Source: Lachancea kluyveri NRRL Y-12651 (lineage: Eukaryota; Ascomycota; Saccharomycetes; Saccharomycetales; Saccharomycetaceae). Taken from it: a stretch of 64,000 bases of DNA. Shown piece by piece: positions 18,842-26,889 of the stretch. The DNA lies in assembly GCA_000149225.2 (NCBI GenBank), contig CM000693.1, positions 496,001 through 560,000 on the forward strand, written 5' to 3'. How positions within the stretch are numbered: the first letter of the stretch is position 1; each line of letters starts with the position of its first letter. Position numbers and translations under genes: made by a program. The notes beneath the pieces are model-generated. The model was not told the DNA's origin. It saw only the letters and a program-made list of their open reading frames with translations, and made no database searches.

Positions 18842-19936
18842 CTAGCCCCGCTGAACTTTATCTCCTTGAATACGTAGCTTGTTGACGTATTCACCCTTTT
18901 CAATTTTATGCTGAATTAAAGCCTTGTAATTCTTACTCATCCTTTCAATACAAGGTCCCATAATTTCCTCGTAAGTTTCTGGATAGCCTTTCGGTGTTTT
19001 TAGAGGTAGATTGCTCCCAATAGGTATAAACCACATAAAGAAATTATTCCCCAAAAACTCTTTGATATTAGTTATAGCATTATTCTTATTCCAAAAAGCT
19101 TGCGGATCACCAGGAAGAAATCGGATTACATATCTGTAACCGTCTGCCTGGTTATAGCAGCAGAAATATTTTGGCGCTGCTTTAGAGGCGCGCTTCTTGG
19201 CAATTATCTCGATGGAGCTCACGTTTACGGCCATATAGTAAGTATGTGACAAGAACAATGGAGTTACCATTAAAAACCCAATGGCACATAATATTAAAAG
19301 TACCAAAATATTTGGATTAACTGGAGGAGAGGTATGACGGTTGTGATGTATAATATCCTTCAAATACTTACAAACAGGAATCAATACAATCACAAAGTAA
19401 AAGAAGAAGTACATGGAAAATTGAATAAACAATCTGTAGTTTTTTCTACCGACAACCGTACCAATCCAGACACAATAATGGTCGAATCTAGGTACACAGT
19501 ACCCTAAAGTTGCGGAGTGGTGTGTTCTTTCCATTTTTAAGCTTTGACACATACTACACCAGATAGGATATCCCTGAGGATCACACTGATAAATATCTGG
19601 AGGGAAAATTGAAAGTTGGTCCTTCTCGTCAACGGAGGTTCCCGATCCATTGTTATCTCTATCTGCTACTATTCTAAACGGCGGTACTTTTGGTTGTACA
19701 CCCGGTCCCAAAATTAGCATTTGAGCCCAAGTAACAAATATAACAATAACGAGTATGATTTCTGGACACATTAGCCCAATTGCTATGGATTTATGGCCAA
19801 ACCTTTTGTAGATTTCATCGTAGCAGAGTTTGTGACAGTATACCCAGGTAGCATAGCACAGCAAACCAAAGAGTATAAGTGGCACAACTAACCTGAATTC
19901 TGCAGAAGTTTTGATTTGCCTCCATCGACTTGACAT
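18842..19936 (-). CDS. PFA5: DHHC-family protein S-palmitoyltransferase Pfa5
   Basis: Encodes 364 residues (S. cerevisiae Pfa5 about 374). Integral membrane enzyme that transfers palmitate to cysteines of substrate proteins. Two N-terminal membrane segments (LVVPLILFGLLCYATWVY and the stretch around PEIILVIVIFVTWAQML) precede the cysteine-rich domain. That domain holds WCSMCQSLKMERTHHSATL and CVPRFDHYCVWIGT, with the catalytic motif as DHYC near residue 155 instead of DHHC; DHYC is known in Akr1 and, to my memory, in Pfa5. Two further membrane segments follow. The conserved TTxE-type motif after the last membrane span reads SSIEIIAKK. Divergent from TFB3; the shared promoter is about 200 bp. 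Confidence 0.9.
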   Translation of the reverse strand: MSSRWRQIKTSAEFRLVVPLILFGLLCYATWVYCHKLCYDEIYKRFGHKSIAIGLMCPEIILVIVIFVTWAQMLILGPGVQPKVPPFRIVADRDNNGSGTSVDEKDQLSIFPPDIYQCDPQGYPIWCSMCQSLKMERTHHSATLGYCVPRFDHYCVWIGTVVGRKNYRLFIQFSMYFFFYFVIVLIPVCKYLKDIIHHNRHTSPPVNPNILVLLILCAIGFLMVTPLFLSHTYYMAVNVSSIEIIAKKRASKAAPKYFCCYNQADGYRYVIRFLPGDPQAFWNKNNAITNIKEFLGNNFFMWFIPIGSNLPLKTPKGYPETYEEIMGPCIERMSKNYKALIQHKIEKGEYVNKLRIQGDKVQRG

Positions 19937-20142
19937 GAAAGGATTTAGAAATACAACTTAGCAGCAGCTGCCAGCACTCAAATAAGGTGGTTTGCTATAA
20001 AGTTGCGGTTACGATTTGTCAACATTGGGAAAAGATGCCCTGAAAAACAAAAAAAAAAAAAACAAAATAGAACCGATCGCTTTCAAATACCTGACAAAGC
20101 TTTCTAAGAAAACTAGTAAGCATCACAGAAATAAGGTCGAAG

Positions 20143-21161
20143 AGTATGTATTTATGCTCATATCTTAACAGTATGAATTAGAAAGTACTAATGCACCCTT
20201 TAAAGTGGATGATGATGAAAAGAAGGACATGTGTCCCATCTGTAAGACAGATCGTTATTTGTCCCCCGACATGACATTTTTGGTTAATCCCGAATGCTAC
20301 CACAAGATTTGTGGTTCCTGTGTCGATCGTATTTTTAGTCTGGGTCCTGCTCAATGCCCTTATGAGGGCTGTGATAAGATTTTGAGAAAGAATAAGTTTA
20401 AAACACAGATTTTTGATGATGTTGGAGTAGAAAAAGAGGTGGACATCAGGAAGAGAGTGTTCAATGTGTTCAATAAGTCCTTGACTGATTTTGATGGAAA
20501 CTTAGATGCTTATAACAGGTACCTAGAGGAAGTCGAAGATATAGTTTATAACCTGGACAATGGAATTGATGTAGCCAAAACCGAAGAGAGACTACGCACT
20601 TACGAGGAACTGAATAAACAATTAATTATGGCCAATATGGAAAGGAACAAACAAGATTTAGAGAACTTTGAACAAAGGCAAAAATTCGAAAAGGAGATGA
20701 AACTGAAGAAGAGAATGCTGGAAAGGCAGATAGAAGAAGAAGAGAGAGCAAACAGAGAGTGGGCCAAGAAAGAAATTGTCAACCAACTTACTTCGTCAAC
20801 AGACGCTGAAGAAATAATTGCAAGTGTTAAAAAGACTGTAAAGCTAAAGAAATCTTCTGCAAGGAGAAAATTAGAGGACTTGAACAAGGTGCTAAGAAAT
20901 AACCCGTACATGATGGTCTCTAACGGAATGATGAAAAAGAAAGACAAAGTCCCATTTACACCCTTCAATGGTGACAGGGATCTGCACAAGCGATATAAAT
21001 TGGTACAATCTGATTATCAAGATCCTTTTATTAGAGGGTTACAAAACAAAAAGGAATATATTGCCTCTGGTTTTAAAGCTGAATACATATATGATAGGGT
21101 GCTTACCGAGGCTTTCATGGGGTTAGGATGCGTTATCCAAGAGGAATTACAAACCTCTTAA
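20143..21161 (+). CDS. TFB3: TFIIH/NEF3 subunit Tfb3 (MAT1 homologue); start codon probably created by splicing
   Basis: Coding part 20206-21161 continues Tfb3 from its first residues. Tfb3 bridges the Kin28-Ccl1 kinase and core TFIIH, and also acts in cullin neddylation. The RING domain is at residues 10-60 (CPICKTDRY, CYHKICGSCVDRIF, CPYEGC) and is followed by long helices and the conserved end EAFMGLGCVIQEEL. The reading frame has no ATG before residue 9 and is preceded by several out-of-frame ATGs (20146, 20173, 20191, 20209). A candidate 62-nt intron (20144-20205; donor GTATGT, branch TACTAAT at 20186-20192, acceptor AAAG) would join A at 20143 to TG and form ATG GAT GAT GAT GAA. The product is then 318 residues (S. 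cerevisiae 321). The 3' end overlaps CGI121 by 15 bp. Identity is sure; the split start is inferred. Confidence 0.9.
20144..20205 (+). other. Candidate intron splitting the TFB3 start codon (A|TG)
   Basis: Donor GTATGT at 20144-20149, branch-like TACTAAT at 20186-20192 and first downstream AG at 20204-20205. Removal deletes three out-of-frame ATGs and creates an in-frame ATG. Weak points are the last base of the branch motif and an AAG rather than YAG acceptor. Confidence 0.6.
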
Positions 21162-21858
21162 CAGGATAGCATTAACAACAGCTCTAGTCAAATCTTCATC
21201 TGATTCAGGCTTGAAGTTGCCCAGTTTATAGTTCTGCATTGTGCGTGTTAGTAAGATGGATTTCTTTTGAAAAGAAAAGAAGACGAAGTGCGTAAATACA
21301 AATAAAGTGTATAGTATCGAAAAGCACTTCTTCAAGGGATACACACATACTTTTTTGATAACTTCCTTATCGTAGAGGTCGGATAAATTGTTGTCATTGA
21401 AGTCGATTTCATCACCTTTGATAACATCGATCATGTCACCGTGATTAAATTGTTCATTGCTTTCCAAGATTTTGACGCAAATAAGGTTTCTTGAATCCTC
21501 TTTTATACCAAACCTTTTCAAAGCATCCATGATCTGCATTAAATGTTGGTTAATAAATGTGATTCGAAGCGGACAGTGAATGGGATATACAAGCACATAC
21601 GTTTGAGCTTGGTGACAAAGACAAAATGCACTCAGAGTGTAAAGATTTTGTCCTCATTCTATTATATGTACTCTCCAATAGAGCCTTATAGACTGCAGAA
21701 AGCAACTGTTCTTGAGAACACACTGTTGTAGCGTCGACAAATGCATAATTCAACTCTGCTACCTTGGACTGTATGGAGGCCGCATTTTCAACGTTAGTGA
21801 ATAAGGAGATGTAAATCCGATGGCTTTGGAACTGCGGTATATTAGTAGATAGCACCAT
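21147..21858 (-). CDS. CGI121: KEOPS/EKC complex subunit Cgi121, three exons
   Basis: Cgi121 binds tRNA and the Bud32 kinase in the KEOPS complex, which makes the t6A base of ANN-decoding tRNAs and affects telomeres. Exons are 21858-21601, 21533-21351 and 21233-21147, giving 175 residues (S. cerevisiae 181). Intron 1 (67 nt) has donor GTATGT and acceptor TGCAG with a TATTAAC-like branch. Intron 2 (117 nt) has GTATGT, TACTAAC at 21253-21247 and TGCAG. Joined exons match the family throughout: IPQF start, NRMRTKSLHSECILSLSPSS, DALKRFGIKED, KGDEIDFNDNNLSDLYD and the ending VNAILLRGL. The S. cerevisiae gene has one intron as I recall, so one is extra here. Divergent from YML037C across 148 bp; its stop lies inside the end of TFB3. 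Confidence 0.93.
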
Positions 21859-22006
21859 CGCTAGACTTTTATTATTTTGTGGTTTCTGAGCGACTGTTTC
21901 TTAATTTTTCGATGGCACTTCACTACATTGAAAGAGAGCTGACCGGTTTTTCAACAGTTTTCACATATACTGATGAGGCCCGAGAACAAAGCTCTGTGAA
22001 AAACAA

Positions 22007-23305
22007 ATGGATGAAGAGGTCAGTATAATTGAGGACAATGTGTGGGCCGATCAGCCATTGCAGGAGAATACCGCCTATGATGAAGATACAGGAAGACAAG
22101 CTAATGAAAACAGGGAAGGAAACAAACCTGAAGATGTAGATAGCATTGACAACTTCTTGGGAACTTTGCCTTCGTTGATATTTCCAAGAGATTTACCTAA
22201 ATTGATAGATGAATGCGTGCCTTTAGAAGATGAAGCTATAAAAAATGATGGTCCATATCAACTTTATGACCTGTTGGATAATGCGGAGAATGGGAGAAAA
22301 GGGATGTACAAGTTATTGTCCTCAAGATACAACGAGACAAAAGTGTTTTTAAACTACCATAAGAGTCAGTTATTTCATGAGTTCACGGAAATTGTTGGCA
22401 ACTGGAAATTGGAGGAGAAAAGAGCCACGAGAGATACCAAAAAGTCACAGACAGCAGCAGCTATTGAAGATTCTGTGATAGTCTTTTCGTGGAGCGCTTT
22501 GAACAAGCAGAAAGGCAAATTACAACAACAGGATGTAGATAAACACATAGTTCCTGAATCTGACAAATCAATCAACCAAAAATTGTACGAAATGGCCAGT
22601 GTTGGGCTAAACAAGATATATTTGAAAGAGAAAAAACTGAAACAAGAAAAGCTAACCGATTCCAATGAGCCAGAAAAAGAGTCTACAGACAGGGACACAA
22701 ATTCCAAGTTTAAGATGGATCCGTTGGAACAATTTGTTGCTCAGGCACTACCTAAAGAACCTAAACATAAAAGGAAAAAGAATAAGAGAAAAAGCACATT
22801 TTGGTTTTGGGGCAAAGGCAACAGTAACCCCACAACCGGCCATACAGATGAGAGCAGCAGCCATCACCGCTCTAGTTCAACCACTGACTGGGCGGTACCA
22901 AAATCACAGGATGATGATAAGAATAAACCCACGATTCTCAACACAGACAACAGTGACCAAGATGAGAGGGATAATTCATTTGGAAAATCCGAGCCAGCAG
23001 CATCGAAAAGTAAGTTGTGCGATAATTCTGACAGTCTAGAAGTATTAGATACCGAGAACAATACAAGCTTAGAAGAAGGCTTTGTGGTCAGCGGATCGCG
23101 GTCTGCACAAGAACACAAAATTATCAGCGGTGACAGGAGTGGTGGTGGTAATGATGATGATGATGATGATTCGTTCAGCGATCTTCAATCCAACATAGCT
23201 AATGCTTTACCCAAAGCTATTCCGTCGCCTTCATTATCTTTAAATTATCAGGGAAACGTTACATTACAATCGTTTACACCACTAAAACCTAAGAAGAAGG
23301 CTTAA
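22007..23305 (+). CDS. YML037C-like protein, probable AP-1/clathrin-vesicle associated
   Basis: Encodes 432 mostly disordered residues. Identified by position and orientation between CGI121 and YMD8, as in S. cerevisiae chromosome XIII, where YML037C (shorter) is a protein of unknown function reported at clathrin-coated vesicles. A short acidic start with a tryptophan (IIEDNVWADQP) and a C-terminal acidic segment (DDDDDDSFSDLQSN) resemble ear-domain-binding peptides of clathrin adaptor accessory proteins; that reading is inference. A predicted helical stretch lies at about residues 60-140 (PSLIFPRDLPKLIDE onward), with a basic patch near 255 (KHKRKKNKRKS). The extreme C terminus (TPLKPKKKA) is basic. 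It ends 42 bp from the convergent small gene. Confidence 0.65.
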   Translation: MDEEVSIIEDNVWADQPLQENTAYDEDTGRQANENREGNKPEDVDSIDNFLGTLPSLIFPRDLPKLIDECVPLEDEAIKNDGPYQLYDLLDNAENGRKGMYKLLSSRYNETKVFLNYHKSQLFHEFTEIVGNWKLEEKRATRDTKKSQTAAAIEDSVIVFSWSALNKQKGKLQQQDVDKHIVPESDKSINQKLYEMASVGLNKIYLKEKKLKQEKLTDSNEPEKESTDRDTNSKFKMDPLEQFVAQALPKEPKHKRKKNKRKSTFWFWGKGNSNPTTGHTDESSSHHRSSSTTDWAVPKSQDDDKNKPTILNTDNSDQDERDNSFGKSEPAASKSKLCDNSDSLEVLDTENNTSLEEGFVVSGSRSAQEHKIISGDRSGGGNDDDDDDSFSDLQSNIANALPKAIPSPSLSLNYQGNVTLQSFTPLKPKKKA

Positions 23306-23347
23306 ATAACTAAACACCATACCTCTAGCAATACATAAACAACTGCT

Positions 23348-23581
23348 TCATTTTCTCTGCGCATATTCATATGTCAACCTTTGACCTCCAGGGAATGGTT
23401 TCGTGCTACGTGGATGCGGATTATGAATATATTCCCTTGGACTTTGCTGTACCTGTTCTTGAGGTGAAGGTTTTTGTTGAAACGTTAGTGACTGTCCACC
23501 CCAAGCTTTTTTGTTATCTTGCTTCATAGCCTCTTCATAAGAAGGAGGTCCCTCTGGGATTTCATGCTTTTTTTCTGTCAT
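23348..23581 (-). CDS. Small PPxY-motif protein, YDR461C-A position
   Basis: Seventy-seven residues from the ATG at 23581, hydrophilic, with no membrane segment. The N terminus contains EGPPSYEEAMKQ, a PPxY motif of the type bound by WW domains of the Rsp5 ubiquitin ligase, followed by low-complexity proline/glutamine sequence with HNPHPRSTKPFPGGQRLTY near the end. Position (between TFB3/CGI121 and MRPL28) and strand match the uncharacterised S. cerevisiae ORF YDR461C-A. Family membership is inferred from synteny only; the function is unknown. Confidence 0.65.
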   Translation of the reverse strand: MTEKKHEIPEGPPSYEEAMKQDNKKAWGGQSLTFQQKPSPQEQVQQSPREYIHNPHPRSTKPFPGGQRLTYEYAQRK

Positions 23582-23947
23582 CGTGTTTATAGATTACTAG
23601 TTTATATCTTGGTTGTGGTGACAGCAAAGGTTGATCCCCCTTACATGTCGCAGTTTTTAGACCCACTAAAAAAGCTTACATACGCACAAAAGTAAGCAAA
23701 GACACAGACGGTTACGAAGCAATTACGAGAAATACATCTAAAAGCTTACATACCATGAGATAACTTAATCTCCACGGTTAAACTGAAAGACGTGGTCGCA
23801 AAGGGTCCTCAATCGAGCTTTGCACATGATCAACGTATGATGTGAGATATGTGAACATTGGAAAAATTTTTGCTTCATATCTTTGAAGTTTCCATAGGGT
23901 TTCACTCAATTCGGAGAGTACTTCGTTGAACAGTGATAAGTAGGGCC
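23582..23947. other. Intergenic, divergent small gene / MRPL28; MFA1 not found
   Basis: In S. cerevisiae the a-factor gene MFA1 lies in this neighbourhood. Here I find no short ORF ending in a CaaX box on either strand. The interval holds only the two promoters as far as I can see. Confidence 0.5.
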
Positions 23948-24388
23948 ATGTTCAAACAATCCGTACGCGCAACCAACAAAACTGTGAGCCAACCAATGGT
24001 CACTTTTACTAGGGGAAAGAGGACCAAGAGCAAAGGCTCGCTAAACCCTCTAGCCCAAAGAGTGGTCACTCAGTTAAGTGTTCTTTCTGCCAGCAGAAAG
24101 CAACCTAAGTTATTAAAACTATCTCGTGAAGACTTGGTAAAGCATCAGGTGATTCAAAACTGCTGGAGCATGTATCAGAAGGAGCTACGTGAAAAGCGCA
24201 ACGAGCAACTAAAACTTCAATACAAGAGTACTGCTAATGCAATGTCCCTTCTGGAGCAAATAGATGCCGAGTTGTTTGCTGAAGCTAATAAAAAGGAAGA
24301 AGGCAAGAGGTTTCCTTTGGAATTGAGAGTGCCCACCGAGTATCCACCAAATAAAGTTTGGTACTACAACTACAAAAAGAAGGAATGA
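23948..24388 (+). CDS. MRPL28: Mitochondrial large-subunit ribosomal protein Mrpl28 (mL40)
   Basis: Encodes 146 residues from the first ATG in frame (S. cerevisiae 147). A mitochondrially targeted basic N terminus precedes the conserved core [37 protein letters not shown] and [19 protein letters not shown]. The end [16 protein letters not shown] also matches. It is a component of the mitochondrial 54S ribosomal subunit. Neighbour STP1 follows YMD8, as in the combined ancestral order. Confidence 0.93.
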   Translation: MFKQSVRATNKTVSQPMVTFTRGKRTKSKGSLNPLAQRVVTQLSVLSASRKQPKLLKLSREDLVKHQVIQNCWSMYQKELREKRNEQLKLQYKSTANAMSLLEQIDAELFAEANKKEEGKRFPLELRVPTEYPPNKVWYYNYKKKE

Positions 24389-25400
24389 TCCACGAGAAGG
24401 ACAACACCGAGTGTATAAATCTTGTAAATAACCTAGAAGAAAAGTCATCAATACTGATCGGTATATTAAAAGTCTGCTAGTTTTCGCGACATGCCTAGGC
24501 TACGTTAATAAAAACAGTCCATTGTCAGTTGCAAGTGATGAGTTATTTATATTCAGCTTTGCGACGATTAGGCCTTTAACGTTAACAATCCATACACTAT
24601 GTCACAGTCATCTGATCGCAAGCCAAAGTGCTAGCTCAAAAATTATTCTTCTTAATGTCATTGGGACAAAAATTCATGACTAAATAAAGAATTTGTGCTG
24701 GAGGATGATTGCTACCTAGTATGCAGCTATGAATTCTGAATAGTCACACCAGGTGAAAAATCTAGATATGAATGGAAAAAAAAAATAAAGAATTAACTGA
24801 TGGAAGCCTCATAGCATATGGAAATGTTCAAAAGGTGTGGTCTCTATCTTTTGAATATTCATATCACGTCTAGCGATTCTGGAATTACAGAGAAATCCGA
24901 AAACCACGGAAATTGAGGATATTCACAGTATTTTGAGTTGTGAGCCTTTCACAGTGCAGGAAAAGGCCTGGCAGAAATAGTGTCGGGTTCCCTACAGAGT
25001 TTACAGCTTGTAACAATTGCTTTTGGGTTATCTTGTTGTGAAGCTGCGGTTATGACCATCCCTCTTCATCCTCAAATCAGATATTTTACCGGTGTTGATA
25101 TGTTTCACGGAAAGGTTCCACGCGTAAGAACAGTTACATCTAGAAAGTTTCCGTATACCTTCTAAATCAAAAGAGGAGTTAGGAGATTGAGGATGGCTTA
25201 CAAGAATAAAGTCACTAATAGGTGATAAACATTCATTTCAATTGCATCGAAGCATATCTAATGCGCAATTACGCGTAGTTTCTCTCGTGGCGCATCCTTC
25301 TCTTGATCCATCGTACTATACGATACTCGCGAATGCCTTTAGTTACCAATCTCATCAACACACTACATACTGGCACACGATAGAGCAGCAAAGGACCAGA
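24389..25400. other. Intergenic, MRPL28 to YMD8 (1.0 kb)
   Basis: No gene seen. A 61-codon ORF (24980-25165) begins with GTG and lacks coding character. The YMD8 frame stays open upstream to 25242 but has no ATG there. No tRNA, LTR end or centromere-like element recognised. Confidence 0.5.
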
Positions 25401-26594
25401 ATGTTACCATTGCTAATATTGGGCTGGTACTTCTGCTCCATTACATTATCACTGTACAACAAATGGATGTTTGATCCTTATAGGGGGCTGCGTGTACCGT
25501 GCCCAATTTTGATCACTTCGTTTCACCAGCTGTTGTTGTGGTTATTAAGTTGGTTATATTTGAAGTACTCGAAGCCGCCTCCCAGTGACCATGAAAGGAA
25601 CAGTGCTGGTAACGATGAAAGAGTTACAGGAGTAGCATCCGCAGAAACAAATAGCGAGATCTACACGCGCAGTTTCTATTGGAAGTACATTGTCCCAACT
25701 GCGGTAGCTTCTGCCGGCGACATCGGCTTCGGGAACGTCTCTTTCAAGTTCATCCCACTCACTATATACACGATTGTCAAATCGTCAAGCATTGCGTTTG
25801 TGCTTCTTTTCAGTTGCCTTTTACGCTTAGAAAAGTTTCACTGGAAATTGATGGCCATTGTCGCCATAATGTTTACAGGCGTTGTAATGATGGTGTACCA
25901 ACCCGAAAGGGCAGACCAGTCAAAGGATGGGTTTTCAGATAGCGATTTGGTGTTTGGATTTTTCCTTGTGTTGGCAAGTGCATGCTTGTCTGGGTTAAGA
26001 TGGGTCTACACGCAGCTGATTCTACACGCAAATGCAGGTGTCACTAACGGGACGCGTGCAGGATTACCAACAGATGATCACACCGCTGTGCGCGCTGCTC
26101 CCAAGAAAAACCCTGTCCATACTATCCATCAATTGGCCCCAATAATGGGTGTCGTTCTGTTTGCTACATCCTTGATAATTGAAAATCCATTTCCACAAAT
26201 TTTTCACACAAATTTGTTCAGACTAGATGATAAAGTGACAGGACTATCCCTTTTGAAGGGCACATTGCTATTATTGTTTCCCGGAGTTCAGGTGTTTCTC
26301 ATGACAATATGCGAGTTTGGAATTCTGCAAACTGCACAGGTGCTAACACTTTCCATAGCAGGAATTGTCAAGGAGTTGCTGACGATACTTGTAAGCATGA
26401 TCGTATTGGGAGAAAGACTAAGCGGGTTTTACAATTGGGTCGGTATGTGCATAATATTGTTAGACGTGTGCTACTACAACTACTATCGTTATATGCAAAA
26501 ATTTGGACCTTACTACAGAAACGAGTATGACATCGAGGAAGAAATGACGACTGCCATACAAGACTTTGAGATGGAAAGTGTACCGCCGAAATAA
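25401..26594 (+). CDS. YMD8: Nucleotide-sugar/triose-phosphate-type transporter Ymd8
   Basis: Encodes 397 residues from the ATG at 25401. Multi-pass membrane protein of the drug/metabolite transporter superfamily (TPT branch), localised to COPI vesicles in S. cerevisiae and thought to carry nucleotide sugars; the substrate is not proven. The N-terminal signature LGWYFCSITLSLYNKWMF and the first segments (ITSFHQLLLWLLSWLY) are typical. A central KSSSIAFVLLFSCL segment and a second-half duplication (GILQTAQVLTLSIAGIVKEL) complete the ten-segment pattern. An acidic soluble tail (EEEMTTAIQDFEME) ends the protein. The insert around residues 205-240 is hydrophilic. Position matches YML038C. Confidence 0.88.
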   Translation: MLPLLILGWYFCSITLSLYNKWMFDPYRGLRVPCPILITSFHQLLLWLLSWLYLKYSKPPPSDHERNSAGNDERVTGVASAETNSEIYTRSFYWKYIVPTAVASAGDIGFGNVSFKFIPLTIYTIVKSSSIAFVLLFSCLLRLEKFHWKLMAIVAIMFTGVVMMVYQPERADQSKDGFSDSDLVFGFFLVLASACLSGLRWVYTQLILHANAGVTNGTRAGLPTDDHTAVRAAPKKNPVHTIHQLAPIMGVVLFATSLIIENPFPQIFHTNLFRLDDKVTGLSLLKGTLLLLFPGVQVFLMTICEFGILQTAQVLTLSIAGIVKELLTILVSMIVLGERLSGFYNWVGMCIILLDVCYYNYYRYMQKFGPYYRNEYDIEEEMTTAIQDFEMESVPPK

Positions 26595-26707
26595 TGCTAC
26601 TTTTCGTTGTAGGTATCTATATGTATATATGTTTTGAGTTGTAAATTTAGATTAGAATACATTATGTAAGTAACGTACGCAGCATCGCCTGATGTCAGCA
26701 ATTATCA

Positions 26708-26715
26708 CCGGGTAA
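26708..26715. promoter_or_regulatory. Reb1-type site upstream of STP1
   Basis: CCGGGTAA, the reverse complement of the consensus TTACCCGG for the general regulatory factor Reb1. It lies about 175 bp before the proposed STP1 start and just after YMD8. Confidence 0.45.
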
Positions 26716-26889
26716 CGATACCAACGCGCGTATTAAATGATTTGAAGTGCTTTTTTTCTTACACCCATACATGTGTTGGGAAAAAAGCAAGAAAATTTTC
26801 CAGAAAGGAGAAAAATTCGAAGCCAAGACTTTTCACGGAGCATGCAATACAAATATAAACTACTCAAACAAATAAAACAAGCTAATAGA

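Noticed and set aside
24980-25165. 61-codon ORF before YMD8
   Set aside because: Begins with GTG and has no recognisable protein character.
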